DNA from: Synechococcales cyanobacterium C42_A2020_086
GTDB lineage: Bacteria > Cyanobacteriota > Cyanobacteriia > Elainellales > Elainellaceae
Assembly: GCA_015272325.1 (NCBI GenBank)
Contig: JACYLU010000015.1
Coordinates: 372,001 to 436,000 of the forward strand
DNA: 64,000 nt
Direction: 5' to 3'
Position numbers and translations under genes: made by a program. The notes beneath the pieces were generated by a model that did no database searches, was not told where the DNA came from, and worked only from the letters and a program-made list of their open reading frames with translations. Of this stretch, positions 33,111 to 42,599 are shown piece after piece. Positions within the stretch are counted from its first letter, which is position 1, and each line of letters starts with the position of its first letter.

Positions 33111-33941
33111 ATGAGCAGCATTAAACTACTGAATGCATCCATTGATAACCTAACGATGGTAGAGCTGCTCGCCAAGCTGAATCGCGGAGTTGTTTTTACT
33201 CCCAATGTGGATCATATGGTAAAGCTTCAGAGCGATAGAGAGTTCTTTGAAGCTTACCTGCATGCAGACTATAGAACCTGCGATAGCAAAATCTTGTACT
33301 ACGTCTCGCGGCTGATGGGGTGCCCCATCAAAGAAAAGATTTCCGGATCCGATCTCTTTCCAGCCTTCTATGAGTATCACCGCAACAATGAGGAGATTAA
33401 AATCTTTTTGCTAGGTGCTGCAGCAGGCGTTGCTGCCGAGGCTCGCCGACGCATTAATGCTAAAGTAGGGCGACCGATTGTAGTGGCTGAATACTCACCC
33501 CCCTATGGCTTTGAAAAAGATGAAGCCGAGTGCCAACGCATTGTAGAGATCGTGAACCAAACCGATGCAACAGTCTTGGCGGTTGGTGTTGGTTCACCGA
33601 AGCAAGAAAAGTTTATTCACAAATATCGCGACCAGTTCAAGAACATCAAAATCATTATGGGGATCGGGGCCACCATTGACTTTGAAGCAGGCAATGTGGC
33701 TCGTGCTCCCAAATGGATTAGCGAAGTGGGCTTGGAATGGCTTTATCGGCTGCTGTCGGAGCCTCGTCGTTTGTGGAGACGCTATCTGGTGGAGGGGCCA
33801 GCCTTTTTCTGGTTCGCCTTACTGCAGATGATTAATTTGTACGAAGATCCCTTTATGGATCTCCGGACTGAGCTAGACGAGGGCAATCAGCCTAAAGCTA
33901 AGGTGGAAAGCAAGATTAAGTACGACAGCATGATGATCTAG
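33111..33941 (+). CDS. WecG/TagA/CpsF-family glycosyltransferase
   Basis: A 276-residue protein with a GGAAGGAG-like ribosome-binding site. The motif V-F-T-P-N-V-D-H-M near residue 28 is the family's catalytic-Asp/Asn region, and G-V-G-S-P-K-Q-E-K-F and E-W-L-Y-R-L-L-S-E-P-R-R-L-W-R-R-Y are signatures of GT26. Such enzymes transfer ManNAc-type sugars to an undecaprenyl-linked GlcNAc during exopolysaccharide or O-antigen synthesis at the cytoplasmic membrane. No other polysaccharide gene is adjacent. The stop codon lies in a 14-bp tandem duplication (33937-33964). Confidence 0.9.
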   Translation: MSSIKLLNASIDNLTMVELLAKLNRGVVFTPNVDHMVKLQSDREFFEAYLHADYRTCDSKILYYVSRLMGCPIKEKISGSDLFPAFYEYHRNNEEIKIFLLGAAAGVAAEARRRINAKVGRPIVVAEYSPPYGFEKDEAECQRIVEIVNQTDATVLAVGVGSPKQEKFIHKYRDQFKNIKIIMGIGATIDFEAGNVARAPKWISEVGLEWLYRLLSEPRRLWRRYLVEGPAFFWFALLQMINLYEDPFMDLRTELDEGNQPKAKVESKIKYDSMMI

Positions 33942-33964
33942 CTGCTCTGGTCTAGCTGCTCTAG
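33937..33964. repeat. 14-bp tandem duplication across a stop codon
   Basis: TCTAGCTGCTCTGG (33937-33950) is followed by TCTAGCTGCTCTAG (33951-33964). The TAG stop of the glycosyltransferase gene (33939-33941) lies in the first copy. Confidence 0.9.
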
Positions 33965-34179
33965 CCCTTCTATGCAGAGCTACGCCCGGAATGACCCTGA
34001 AATCATTACATTCATTAATGGCATACCTTTCCAAGGTAGGTTGCGGGATGCCTATCGCACTATCTTGGTCTTTGTGGTTTGACGCTCCTGCAGTTCGATT
34101 GTGGCTCTCAGAATGGGAACTACTGAATTGTGATTTGAATTGTGATTCAGTCGTTGCTCGTTGGGATCTGTAATCCTTC

Positions 34180-34947
34180 ATGTCGGTTCAAAAATTTTCT
34201 CTTGCTGTTGTTAAGCAGGTACAACAGTACATCCGGGCGACGCTGGCCCTCACGGAGTTAGAGTATGCTGCCCTGGACATGCCGGAACCGGAATCGCTCG
34301 ATGAGTTGAGCAGCATTTTTGAGGTTGGTGGGCTATCCTCTGAGGCAAGGCTTGATGCGGCAACTCACGGAGCTTGGTCAGTGAGTCGGGTCAATCCGGC
34401 AGCAGCGCTTTTAAAGCTACCCGGCCTGCGGTTAAAGCCGGGACTACGTCTGATTAGCTATCTCTACCGCAATCCGCAGCACAGCAGTGGACGAGTCTTT
34501 GCGCTTCCCGAAATCTACAGCACTACTGCTCTGCTAGAAAAAGCCTTAGCAACTAGCGGCGACATGACCCAACCACCCCGCCCTGAGGCCGCTTTGCCGC
34601 ACTTCATGGACGCCATCGAGGGGGATCGGTCGCCGGTTTCGTTTCTAGTTGCCTCGCTGCTGCAGCGCGAGCTACAAGAGTTTGGGGCAGATGGGCAGCA
34701 TTGCCAGTGGAGTCACCATCAGTTGCTCGACGCTGTACCAACCGTTGCTCGTTGGCAGTGGCAGATTGAACTACCCAAAGATTTCAGTCCCAAAGTCAAG
34801 GTGCTTACCGATGGACAAGCCGCCGTTGAGTTCTTCACCTATCGCATCCGGGGTGGGCTAGGTCTTTATCGGCACATCGATCAGTATGCGGCGGATCACT
34901 ACACTCCTAGAAGCCTCGACAGGCTGATTGCAGTCGGCGGAAGCTGA
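34180..34947 (+). CDS. Conserved hypothetical protein
   Basis: A 255-residue soluble protein not recognised as a known family. It has no signal peptide or membrane segment. The composition is ordinary and the central and C-terminal parts (W-R-W-Q-I-E-L-P, V-L-T-D-G-Q-A-A-V-E-F-F-T-Y-R-I-R-G-G, then Y-R-H-I-D-Q-Y) look like a folded alpha/beta protein. It reads in the same direction as the flanking genes, with about 60 bp to the SDR gene downstream, so cotranscription with the SDR is possible. Function cannot be inferred. Confidence 0.7.
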   Translation: MSVQKFSLAVVKQVQQYIRATLALTELEYAALDMPEPESLDELSSIFEVGGLSSEARLDAATHGAWSVSRVNPAAALLKLPGLRLKPGLRLISYLYRNPQHSSGRVFALPEIYSTTALLEKALATSGDMTQPPRPEAALPHFMDAIEGDRSPVSFLVASLLQRELQEFGADGQHCQWSHHQLLDAVPTVARWQWQIELPKDFSPKVKVLTDGQAAVEFFTYRIRGGLGLYRHIDQYAADHYTPRSLDRLIAVGGS

Positions 34948-35009
34948 GCAACCCTTGGCATTCCGGCGAATCACGGTATGATCAGAAAAATAGATTAAGA
35001 AACGTAAAG

Positions 35010-35723
35010 ATGCAGGACAAAGTCATCGTGGTGGTCGGGGCAACAGGCGGCATTGGCAGTGCCCTCACCACTCAGTTGGCAGCGCAAGGGGCTCGCTTAG
35101 CGCTGGTTGCTCGCAATCCTGACCGCCTAGCCTCCCTTATGACCCAGCTGCATCCCGCAACGCAGCAGGCGATCCCGATACCCACCGACATCACCGATCC
35201 CAAACAGGTGGAAGCATTGATGCAAAAAGTTGCAGCTCAGTTTGGGCGGATTGATGTTCTGGTCAATGCAGCCGGGGCAGGTATCCTCAAACCCTATAAC
35301 AAGCTGGAGCCTGCCGATCTGGATTACATGCTGGATCTCAACCTCAAGGGCAGCTTTTACACCTGTCAGGCGGCTGCCAATATCATGAAAGAGGCAAAAT
35401 CAGGACATATCTGCAATGTGGTCGGCATTTTGGGAAAACATCCAATGGCGATGGCGTCTGCCTACTGCGCTTCTAAGTTTGGCTTGGTGGGATTGAGCAA
35501 ATGCATGGCCGATGAACTGAAGCGCTTTGGCCTCAAATTCACGCTGTTTTACTTTGGCGGAGTCGATTCGCCCTTTTGGGATAGCATCACCCTCAAGGTG
35601 GACCGCAACAAAATGCTTCGCCCAGAAACCGCAGCCAATGCCATTGTGTATGCGCTGTCTTTGGAACCCCAAGCCATTCCCATGGAAATCAATATTCAGC
35701 CCGAGAGCCACCTGTTCTTCTAA
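35010..35723 (+). CDS. Short-chain dehydrogenase/reductase
   Basis: A 237-residue classical SDR. The cofactor loop is V-G-A-T-G-G-I-G-S-A-L and N-A-A-G-A-G is the N-A-A-G motif. Y-C-A-S-K-F carries the catalytic Tyr and Lys. The sequence around K-C-M-A-D-E-L-K-R-F-G is typical of NADP-dependent FabG-like reductases. The substrate cannot be deduced. A hairpin without a T run (CTGAAGG/CCTTCAG, 35747-35767) lies just past the stop. Confidence 0.9.
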   Translation: MQDKVIVVVGATGGIGSALTTQLAAQGARLALVARNPDRLASLMTQLHPATQQAIPIPTDITDPKQVEALMQKVAAQFGRIDVLVNAAGAGILKPYNKLEPADLDYMLDLNLKGSFYTCQAAANIMKEAKSGHICNVVGILGKHPMAMASAYCASKFGLVGLSKCMADELKRFGLKFTLFYFGGVDSPFWDSITLKVDRNKMLRPETAANAIVYALSLEPQAIPMEINIQPESHLFF

Positions 35724-35746
35724 TTCCTCTTTTAATATTCTTTTAA

Positions 35747-35767
35747 CTGAAGGATTTCTACCTTCAG
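35747..35767. other. Hairpin after the SDR gene
   Basis: CTGAAGG (35747-35753) and CCTTCAG (35761-35767) form a perfect 7-bp stem with a 7-nt loop. There is no downstream T run on the plus strand, so termination is only possible, not shown. Confidence 0.45.
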
Positions 35768-35896
35768 CCGGTCTTAGAGAGGGCGATTGTCACGGCACAA
35801 TGGCCAAGACAAAGCCGGCCGAACAACACTGCTGATGTACGAGGCGGCTGTCGTTCAACCGACAGAGAAATGGCACCAATCGCTAGGGACTTGGCA

Positions 35897-37012
35897 ATGA
35901 TGCAGATTGACCATGTTCACTTCTATGTGGCAGATGCTCAACAATGGCAAGACTGGTTTGTGCGCGTCTTGGGGTTTCATCCTGTCTCCTGGGAGCGCAC
36001 GCCTGACCATGTCTCGGCTGTTGTTCAGTCCCACGCGATTTGCTGCCGCCTCTCTTCACCAATTGCCGATACCAGTCCCGTAGCCGACTATCTACGACGT
36101 CATCCAGCAGGAGTGGCCGATGTCGCATTTCGCGTTTCTGATCTGACGCCGATTGTGCAGCGAGCGAACCGCATAGGCGCAAAACTGCTAGAGCCAGTTC
36201 GCGTGATTGAGCGGCAAGGGTGCCTCTGGCAAACGGCATGCATTCAAGGCTGGGGCGATTTGCGACACACGCTAGTTGCGCCTTATGCCGACAGTCTGGA
36301 TTCAGACAGTTGGATAGATGAGTCAGATGAGTTTGCTGCTCACTCCCCAACCACCAATGGGGACTCATCTGCTCAAGCAGCGCTCGATCTCCTAGCGATT
36401 GATCACATTGTTTTGAACGTGGGAGCGGGCGATCTGGAAGCGGCGGTGGACTGGTACGACACTTTATTTGGCTTTCAACCGCAGCAATCTTTTGCGATCC
36501 GTACCGAGCGCTCGGCATTGTGTAGCCGCGTGATGACTAACGGTGCTGTGCAGTTCCCAATTAACGAACCGGCCTCGGATCGCTCTCAAATCCAGGAATT
36601 TCTGGACCTGAATCGGGGGGCCGGCATCCAGCACATTGCCTTGCGCTGTCACCAGATCGTACCGACGGTGGCTCAACTGCGCAATCGTGGACTCGGGTTT
36701 CTCGCCGTTCCCCAAGAGTATTACCGGCAGCTTCAGCAGCGTCCAGGTTTTCGGATGAGCCATACTGAGCAGCTCGCCATTGCCGAGCAAGAAATTCTCG
36801 TGGACTGGCAGCCCAGCACCCCGCAAGCCCTGCTGCTGCAAACCTTTACCCAGCCCATTTTCGATCAGCCCACCTTTTTCTTTGAAATCATCGAGCGGCG
36901 ATCGGGCTGGATCAACCAAGAGTATCGGCTGGCTCAAGGCTTCGGCGAAGGTAACTTTCGCGCCCTGTTTGAAGCCATTGAGCGGGAGCAGATCAAGCGC
37001 GGCAGCCTCTAG
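35897..37012 (+). CDS. hppD: 4-hydroxyphenylpyruvate dioxygenase
   Basis: About 371 residues from the ATG at 35897, preceded by AGGGA. An upstream ATG at 35870 adds nine residues. Two VOC domains are fused, as in HPPD. The iron ligands fit the His of I-D-H-I-V-L-N-V, the His of G-I-Q-H-I-A-L-R-C and the Glu of F-F-F-E-I-I-E-R-R. The enzyme converts 4-hydroxyphenylpyruvate to homogentisate, the head-group precursor of tocopherol (and of plastoquinone in plants). It converges with the amine oxidase gene 23 bp away. The inter-domain stretch is a little longer and more acidic than usual (D-S-D-S-W-I-D-E-S-D-E). Confidence 0.9.
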   Translation: MMQIDHVHFYVADAQQWQDWFVRVLGFHPVSWERTPDHVSAVVQSHAICCRLSSPIADTSPVADYLRRHPAGVADVAFRVSDLTPIVQRANRIGAKLLEPVRVIERQGCLWQTACIQGWGDLRHTLVAPYADSLDSDSWIDESDEFAAHSPTTNGDSSAQAALDLLAIDHIVLNVGAGDLEAAVDWYDTLFGFQPQQSFAIRTERSALCSRVMTNGAVQFPINEPASDRSQIQEFLDLNRGAGIQHIALRCHQIVPTVAQLRNRGLGFLAVPQEYYRQLQQRPGFRMSHTEQLAIAEQEILVDWQPSTPQALLLQTFTQPIFDQPTFFFEIIERRSGWINQEYRLAQGFGEGNFRALFEAIEREQIKRGSL

Positions 37013-37035
37013 TCAATGAGACCACGCTGTCTAGA

Positions 37036-38967
37036 CTAGTGGCAGGCATGGCGCGGCTGACTCGGCGGCACATCAAGCGATGGATTGGCATCAAAGAAGC
37101 CCAAAGGTTTGAGAGTAAATCCCGAGTACGCCACCGGCATGATTGGAAAGTCCTCGGGGCGGGGAATGTGATGGTGCCCGAAGACGTACCAAACGACAAG
37201 ATCGGTATTGTCGATGGCTCGATTGGCTTGAGTCCACTGGGGCAGCCCTTCGCCGCCAGGATGCTGATTGGGATAGTCGCCAGCGGGGTAGCGTTCGCTC
37301 GCTTCGTAGGGCGTCACCCAGAGGTGTTTGGTCATAAAGCCAGCGCGTTTCAGGATCGGGGCATCGGGATGGGCGAAAGGCAGCACGTTATCGCCAGGCA
37401 TGATCTTGAAGCCAACCGGCTGCCCAAGGCGATTCTGGACATTAGGATTAATGACTTTCCAGTAGCGAGCGGTGAATGGATCGATAATCCGCTGGGCTTC
37501 CTGCTCGGTTTTCAGCAGCGTTGATTCGGCGTAGAAGGCGTTGCCGTAGGGATTTTCGGGTCCCAGCGGTTCCGCTACGGTATTGACCTCATATACTGAG
37601 TTCTCGACGCCGTCCAGGTCAAAATCGAGCCGCATACAGAAGAAATGCTGGTGATTCAGGGCATTGAGTTCGGGAGCGACCAGCGTGCCGTATTTGGGAT
37701 AGTTGGCCAGCGCCCCACAAAGAAGAATGCCTGTCAGCTTCACCTCGTACTGGATCGTGCCGTCCTGATAGAAGTACCAGAAAAAGCCATATTCGTAGTT
37801 GTCTACTGTGGCGATAAAGGACACGACCAAGCGACGAGAGCGGCGCACTTCTACGTCGTCTAAGCGCCAGTCGGTGTGCTTCCAGAGGATACCGTAGTCC
37901 TCTTCGTGCATGCAAACCGCATTCTCGGTGATGGACACCTCACCGCGACTGTTGGTGAGCACAGCGTCAAAATAGCGGATTTCGCCCAGACAATCGCAGC
38001 CCAGCTTCAGGGAATTCGCCAGCATGCCGACGCCGTGTTCGCCCAAGTCAAAGGCATTCTTGCGGAAATGCTGCGGTCGCGGGTCGCCGTAGGGCACCAC
38101 CATCTCAGCCATCGAAGCGCGGTAGAGAATTGGGCGCAGCTTACCCTGATCTTCATAGCCGACGGTGTAAAGCACTAGCCCTTCGCGGGGTGTAAAGCCA
38201 ATACGGAACTGCCATTTCTGCCAGCGGATGTGATGCCCATCGACTTGAAAGCTTGGTCCTTCGGGTTGGGTGATGTGCAGCGGCTTGATGTCATCGCGTA
38301 GTTTGGGCTGAAAGCGAGCGGCATACTCGCTGGGTTCGGGCGGCACCGGCACGATGCCCATATCCTCGATTCGCAGCACTTCCATTGTGTTCAAGTTAAC
38401 GACCGGCACGACGCCATCAATCGGTCGGGCATAGAAGTTGCCGTCAGGTCGGTGTCGCAGATAGCAGAGGCAGCGCGACAGCCGCACGCCCGTTTCGTCG
38501 GCAAAGCCAAAATTGCCGATCGCCCAGGGATCGACCACCACCAAATCCAGATCGTGAATGCCCCGCTTCGCCAGCACCTCTCGAAAGCCAGGGTGGGCCT
38601 TCACTGCCGCCTCGCACTCGGCCAGCTCGTCTGCCATGATGTTGGGTTGCATTCCCGGAACTGCCGTCCAGGAGGTGACTTTGCCCTGGGTTAGCGAGAC
38701 GATCGCTTCGTAGGTGGTGCCGGTGGCGTTATCCAGCACGATCAGAAACGCTTCGCGCTCAAAGGTGTCGCCCGGCTGGTAGTGCAAGACAAAATCCTTG
38801 GGCGGTTCGTGGAGGGTGACGCAGGGAAAACGAAACGAGTTGCCGATGGACTGCTCGGCGCGCAGAATCGCTACGGCCGCAGTGACTTCTGCGACGGTTA
38901 ATGGTTCCAGAGGATGCGACACCGGCTCAACCTGAAGGGATCCGGAAATGGGTTGCGTTGTGGTCAT
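37036..38967 (-). CDS. Copper-containing primary amine oxidase
   Basis: A 643-residue protein, the normal length of a copper amine oxidase without a signal peptide. The cofactor motif T-V-D-N-Y-E-Y contains the Tyr that becomes topaquinone. Copper ligands fit the H-x-H of N-H-Q-H-F-F-C and the C-terminal His in G-H-H-H-I-P-R-P. The catalytic Asp lies upstream, in the Y-F-D-A-V-L-T-N type region. The enzyme oxidises primary amines to aldehydes with release of ammonia and hydrogen peroxide. With a pot-type importer elsewhere in the window, amine catabolism is plausible. It is flanked by HPPD (convergent) and, at about 110 bp, cruA (same strand). Confidence 0.93.
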   Translation of the reverse strand: MTTTQPISGSLQVEPVSHPLEPLTVAEVTAAVAILRAEQSIGNSFRFPCVTLHEPPKDFVLHYQPGDTFEREAFLIVLDNATGTTYEAIVSLTQGKVTSWTAVPGMQPNIMADELAECEAAVKAHPGFREVLAKRGIHDLDLVVVDPWAIGNFGFADETGVRLSRCLCYLRHRPDGNFYARPIDGVVPVVNLNTMEVLRIEDMGIVPVPPEPSEYAARFQPKLRDDIKPLHITQPEGPSFQVDGHHIRWQKWQFRIGFTPREGLVLYTVGYEDQGKLRPILYRASMAEMVVPYGDPRPQHFRKNAFDLGEHGVGMLANSLKLGCDCLGEIRYFDAVLTNSRGEVSITENAVCMHEEDYGILWKHTDWRLDDVEVRRSRRLVVSFIATVDNYEYGFFWYFYQDGTIQYEVKLTGILLCGALANYPKYGTLVAPELNALNHQHFFCMRLDFDLDGVENSVYEVNTVAEPLGPENPYGNAFYAESTLLKTEQEAQRIIDPFTARYWKVINPNVQNRLGQPVGFKIMPGDNVLPFAHPDAPILKRAGFMTKHLWVTPYEASERYPAGDYPNQHPGGEGLPQWTQANRAIDNTDLVVWYVFGHHHIPRPEDFPIMPVAYSGFTLKPLGFFDANPSLDVPPSQPRHACH

Positions 38968-39077
38968 AGCACGTTGAAGATGAACGGTAAATCCCTACGC
39001 CATTTTGCGCCGATCTGAGCGGGTTGACATCGTGCGATCGGGTCAGGCGCTATGATTGTGCCGTTAACAGCCTCTTG

Positions 39078-41198
39078 CTAACCATTCGCCATCAGCGATT
39101 CGTCCTTCAGGTGCTCTCGTACTGGCAGCAGTTCGGGGCGCGGTTTGCCAACGCCGTAGGTGACCGCATAGCTCTGCACCAGCAGCCACAGCCACAGTCC
39201 TGGACGGCGCGGTTCTAGCCATGGCTGAATCGAGCGGGCAACGGTGGGCAGCCAGCCCAACAGCCAGCTTAGCAAAGCACTAACCGTGAAATTGAGGTAG
39301 CTGACGACCCAGCGCAACAGGTCCCTGCTGCCGGCAAGCTCCCAGATCCAGCGCAGCAGAGCCGGATTCTGTATTGCGGCCTTTAGGGCCATGCGGTTGA
39401 AGGGAACCCAGCCCGCCCGGTCTTTGACAAAACGGTCGGCCACCTCAGGAGGTTCGCTGGCCAAAATGCCAAAGAAGGTGTTGAGCATAGCATTTACCCG
39501 CTCGGGAGCGATAAATTTGCCCGTTGGCACCATCATGCCCTTCGAGAACAACCAGGTCACAGAAATATTGCTCTGGAAGGCGCGGATCTGGTTGAGGTGC
39601 TCGGCAGTCAGCAGGTCATGGCGGAGGGCGGTATCCAGCAGATCGGTGAGCCGCGGCAAATTGCGCACCAGCGACCCAAAGCCTGTAAACACCAGCGGTG
39701 ATTGCAGAGATGCGGCATCACCAATCGCCATCAACCGATCGAAAGCAACCCGGCGATCGCTGGCTCTGATGCTGAAATGCCCTGGAATATAGCCAAAGGT
39801 CGGCTTCTTCCAGACAAGTTTTTCAGGATCGCAGCGGCGGTACTCGGGCAGAATGGTGAAAAAGTCTTCGTACATCTCCAACAGCGACCCTGGATTCTCA
39901 GGATGCACCTGATGGTAGTGAAATAAATAGAAAGTCAGCTCGTTGCCTCTGCCGGGAAATAGCTCCCAAATGAGCTGCCGTCCGCGGGAAATATCGCCGT
40001 GGCTATTCAGCACATCGCCGTAGCGGGAGTCCCAAACACCCGGTTCAAAACCGCCGTCGATGACTGCTCCGACCGTCGGGCAGACGCTGTCGAAGGCACG
40101 ACCACCATTGAGCTGCCAGGCAATCGGCGAGGCAGTACCCATGGCATCGATCAGCAGCCGTCCCATCGCTAGTCGAGACTCTCCGTTGGCGAGGTGGTTG
40201 GAGTACACTGTGACTCGCTGATCGCTAACCTCAGCCCGCTCGAATTCGGTTTCGTCCCAGATGTCGCCGCCTGCCTGCTGCAGCTTCTCGCCGCAGAGCC
40301 GCAGCAGCTTCTCAGCATCAATTGCCACGTTCAGCACTGTCGGCGTGTGCAGTACCGGCGCTTTGGCCTGGGGCGGATTGTTGGCATCGAAGAACTTGTG
40401 GAACCCATCAACATATTCGCGGGCAATCACACTCTCGAACTCGGCGGGCGTGAATAGCCCTAGGTCAATCAAGCTCTGAAACTCAGCTCGGGAAATATTC
40501 CACTCCCGGTTCATGTGTCCAAAGGGCAGCCGCTCGATCAACAGCACCCGATAACCCAAGCGGGCCATCACCGCCGCGTGGATCACACCCAAAGCACCGC
40601 CAATGTAGATCAAATCGTAAGTGGGGGAAGCTGCTTGAGACGAGTTCTCTGCTCTAAAAATCACCTGTTTTAGCTGCTGCGGGTTACGCACACCTTGCCG
40701 CCAGCGTTGCTCCCACCAGTAAACGCGACGCAGATCGTACTCGCCGTTCGGCATTTTCTGAAAGTAGTGCACCGTTTTGGGGTAGTAGGGTGCCAATGCC
40801 TCAAAAATAGACTGGTGGGTGAGGTCAATCGCTGGAGGCTCTGGATAATGGTGAGGAAAGCGCGACCGAATTTGCTGAGTCAACTGCTTGAGAAGCTGCT
40901 GCTCGTAGGGCACGGCTTGCTCGGCCCAGCGAAACACCTTTAAGTAGGTTGTGCGCTGCACAGACCAAGTAAAAATTGACAGTTCCTCCGGTAACATGGA
41001 GGCTCTGCTGGCGTCGGCTGAGCTATTAGCATGCTGAGATCGTTCATTCGCTTGGGTAAAGACCAGCCGAATACCATCGTCCGTAGACTGCTTTGTAGCG
41101 GTAGCAGCCGGAATGTCAGGGGTAAAGCCCTGCTGCAGCCAACGGCAAACGGCATGGGTATCTGGAGTCGGGATTTCAAGGTAAAGGATTTCTCTCAT
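39078..41198 (-). CDS. cruA: Lycopene cyclase CruA
   Basis: About 706 residues from the ATG at 41198. A TTG seven codons earlier is the alternative. An N-terminal domain of about 190 residues precedes a FAD-binding motif, Y-D-L-I-Y-I-G-G-A-L-G-V-I-H-A-A-V-M-A. E-R-L-P-F-G-H-M-N-R-E-W-N-I-S follows, a signature of CruA/CruP lycopene cyclases. The protein ends in hydrophobic stretches (L-S-W-L-L-G-W-L, L-W-L-W-L-L-V-Q) suggesting membrane association. CruA converts lycopene to beta- or gamma-carotene at the membrane. No crtL was seen, which fits a strain using the Cru route. The neighbouring HPPD points to lipophilic antioxidant metabolism. Confidence 0.9.
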   Translation of the reverse strand: MREILYLEIPTPDTHAVCRWLQQGFTPDIPAATATKQSTDDGIRLVFTQANERSQHANSSADASRASMLPEELSIFTWSVQRTTYLKVFRWAEQAVPYEQQLLKQLTQQIRSRFPHHYPEPPAIDLTHQSIFEALAPYYPKTVHYFQKMPNGEYDLRRVYWWEQRWRQGVRNPQQLKQVIFRAENSSQAASPTYDLIYIGGALGVIHAAVMARLGYRVLLIERLPFGHMNREWNISRAEFQSLIDLGLFTPAEFESVIAREYVDGFHKFFDANNPPQAKAPVLHTPTVLNVAIDAEKLLRLCGEKLQQAGGDIWDETEFERAEVSDQRVTVYSNHLANGESRLAMGRLLIDAMGTASPIAWQLNGGRAFDSVCPTVGAVIDGGFEPGVWDSRYGDVLNSHGDISRGRQLIWELFPGRGNELTFYLFHYHQVHPENPGSLLEMYEDFFTILPEYRRCDPEKLVWKKPTFGYIPGHFSIRASDRRVAFDRLMAIGDAASLQSPLVFTGFGSLVRNLPRLTDLLDTALRHDLLTAEHLNQIRAFQSNISVTWLFSKGMMVPTGKFIAPERVNAMLNTFFGILASEPPEVADRFVKDRAGWVPFNRMALKAAIQNPALLRWIWELAGSRDLLRWVVSYLNFTVSALLSWLLGWLPTVARSIQPWLEPRRPGLWLWLLVQSYAVTYGVGKPRPELLPVREHLKDESLMANG

Positions 41199-41367
41199 GA
41201 GGGAATTCTGAAACTCCAATAAATTTTTTTGCTTACCAGTAAATTTCCTGTAAAAGCGAGGTTGACAACTGGCAGTTGTGCGTTACACTTCCGTATACGT
41301 TCAGCGTCTTAAAAAACTTTACACGGTTCTCATCTTGGCTGCCGATGCCGTTCATCCCATATCAGCA

Positions 41368-41601
41368 ATGAATTATCCCATCCCATCGAGTCCCCAAGAA
41401 ATAGTTGAGCTGCGGCAAAAGCCGGTGAATGAAGAATTAATCGCGGCTGCCATTGCCGGCGTGGTTCAGATTGCTCGCTCTCAGGGGCGAACACTCGACG
41501 AGCTTACCGCTGAGGTTCTCGCCGACGACAGCCTGCTTGACCGCAACGCTCGCCGCTGGTTGAGCGATATCGTGGCTCAGGCCTGGCGAACTCTCCCCTA
41601 G
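41368..41601 (+). CDS. Small conserved cyanobacterial protein
   Basis: About 77 residues from the ATG at 41368 (M-N-Y-P-I-P-S-S-P). The frame reaches back to 41278, but those thirty residues look random. The protein is helical: E-E-L-I-A-A-A-I-A-G-V-V-Q-I-A-R-S-Q-G-R-T-L-D-E-L is followed by R-R-W-L-S-D-I-V-A-Q-A-W. I recall similar small proteins in many cyanobacteria but no function. The gene diverges from cruA and stands alone. Confidence 0.75.
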   Translation: MNYPIPSSPQEIVELRQKPVNEELIAAAIAGVVQIARSQGRTLDELTAEVLADDSLLDRNARRWLSDIVAQAWRTLP

Positions 41602-41865
41602 GCAGGATGGGCGGTGCAGCTTGGCTGTGGTGACTCTCAGGATTCGACCGCTGCCGACTCGATGACGTAAATTACGCTGTCAGCATCATCAGGATGAATC
41701 AATCAAGATGAACGGCTATTCAGACACGAACGCCAGAGCTTTGGGGGATCCCGAAGCTTTTTGTTATCAAATGCTTACAGAAAACCGCAAAATTCATCCG
41801 TTTTTGTCATTTTCAACTATGGTTGGGACATAAGTCGCTTCAGTGTACTGGGAGGATGACAGTTT

Positions 41866-42483
41866 ATGGGCCATGAGAGCACTAGCCAACCGCTGCACCC
41901 CACTCGGATTGATCTGCCTGCGGAAGAGCGACAGCACATTATTGCCATCCTGAATCGAACCTTGGCTAGCACCCTAGATCTGAAAACGCAGGTCAAGCAG
42001 GCACACTGGAACGTCAAAGGCATGGATTTCTATCAGCTCCATGAGCTGTTTGATGAGTTGGCCTCAGAACTCGACGAATTTGTTGATCTGTTTGCCGAGC
42101 GGGTCACTGCCTTGGGCGGCTTGGCTCTGGGAACAGCTCGGGTGGCTGCTGCCGAATCGACGCTGCCCGAATACCCGTTCGATATCTGGGACGGCAAAGA
42201 CCACATCACCGCGTTGGCCGACCGCTATGCGCCCTATGCCAAGCTGTTGCGCGACAATATCCACATCACTGATGATCTGGGCGATGCCGATACTGCCGAT
42301 CTCTACACTGAAGTGTCGCGCGAAATCGACAAGCGGCTCTGGTTCCTAGAAGCTCATCTCCAGGGGGCGGCGAGCAGTGTGCCCAAGGCAGCCGTGAAGA
42401 GCAATGGCAAAACCAGCGTGGCCGCCGCCAAAGCCAACGGCAAAACCACGACTGCAAAATCAAAAAAGGCAAAGGCGAAGTGA
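41866..42483 (+). CDS. dps: Dps-family ferritin-like DNA-protection protein
   Basis: A 205-residue Dps. The ferroxidase motif K-Q-A-H-W-N-V-K-G-M-D-F-Y-Q-L-H-E-L-F-D-E-L is intact with its His, Asp and Glu ligands, so the 12-mer should oxidise and store iron and consume hydrogen peroxide. After the ferritin fold (about residue 165) there is a 35-40 residue tail of repeated A-A-x-K-x-N-G-K-T ending in K-S-K-K-A-K-A-K. Such lysine-rich tails bind DNA in other Dps proteins. It is the first of several rightward genes including rpoZ, with about 115 bp between. Confidence 0.92.
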   Translation: MGHESTSQPLHPTRIDLPAEERQHIIAILNRTLASTLDLKTQVKQAHWNVKGMDFYQLHELFDELASELDEFVDLFAERVTALGGLALGTARVAAAESTLPEYPFDIWDGKDHITALADRYAPYAKLLRDNIHITDDLGDADTADLYTEVSREIDKRLWFLEAHLQGAASSVPKAAVKSNGKTSVAAAKANGKTTTAKSKKAKAK

Positions 42484-42599
42484 CAGATGTTTGGGCAGCC
42501 TGATTCATTCCTGGATTTCTCCATGAGTTGATAGACTGGGAAGGCGACCACGGTCGGTCTCTTGTTCCGAGTTCTTTCGTTCAAAGTCGAATCGATTCT

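Noticed and set aside
33991-34173. A 60-residue Trp/Leu-rich frame upstream of the hypothetical gene at 34180
   Set aside because: No ribosome-binding site and the sequence reads as a translated promoter region with short repeats.
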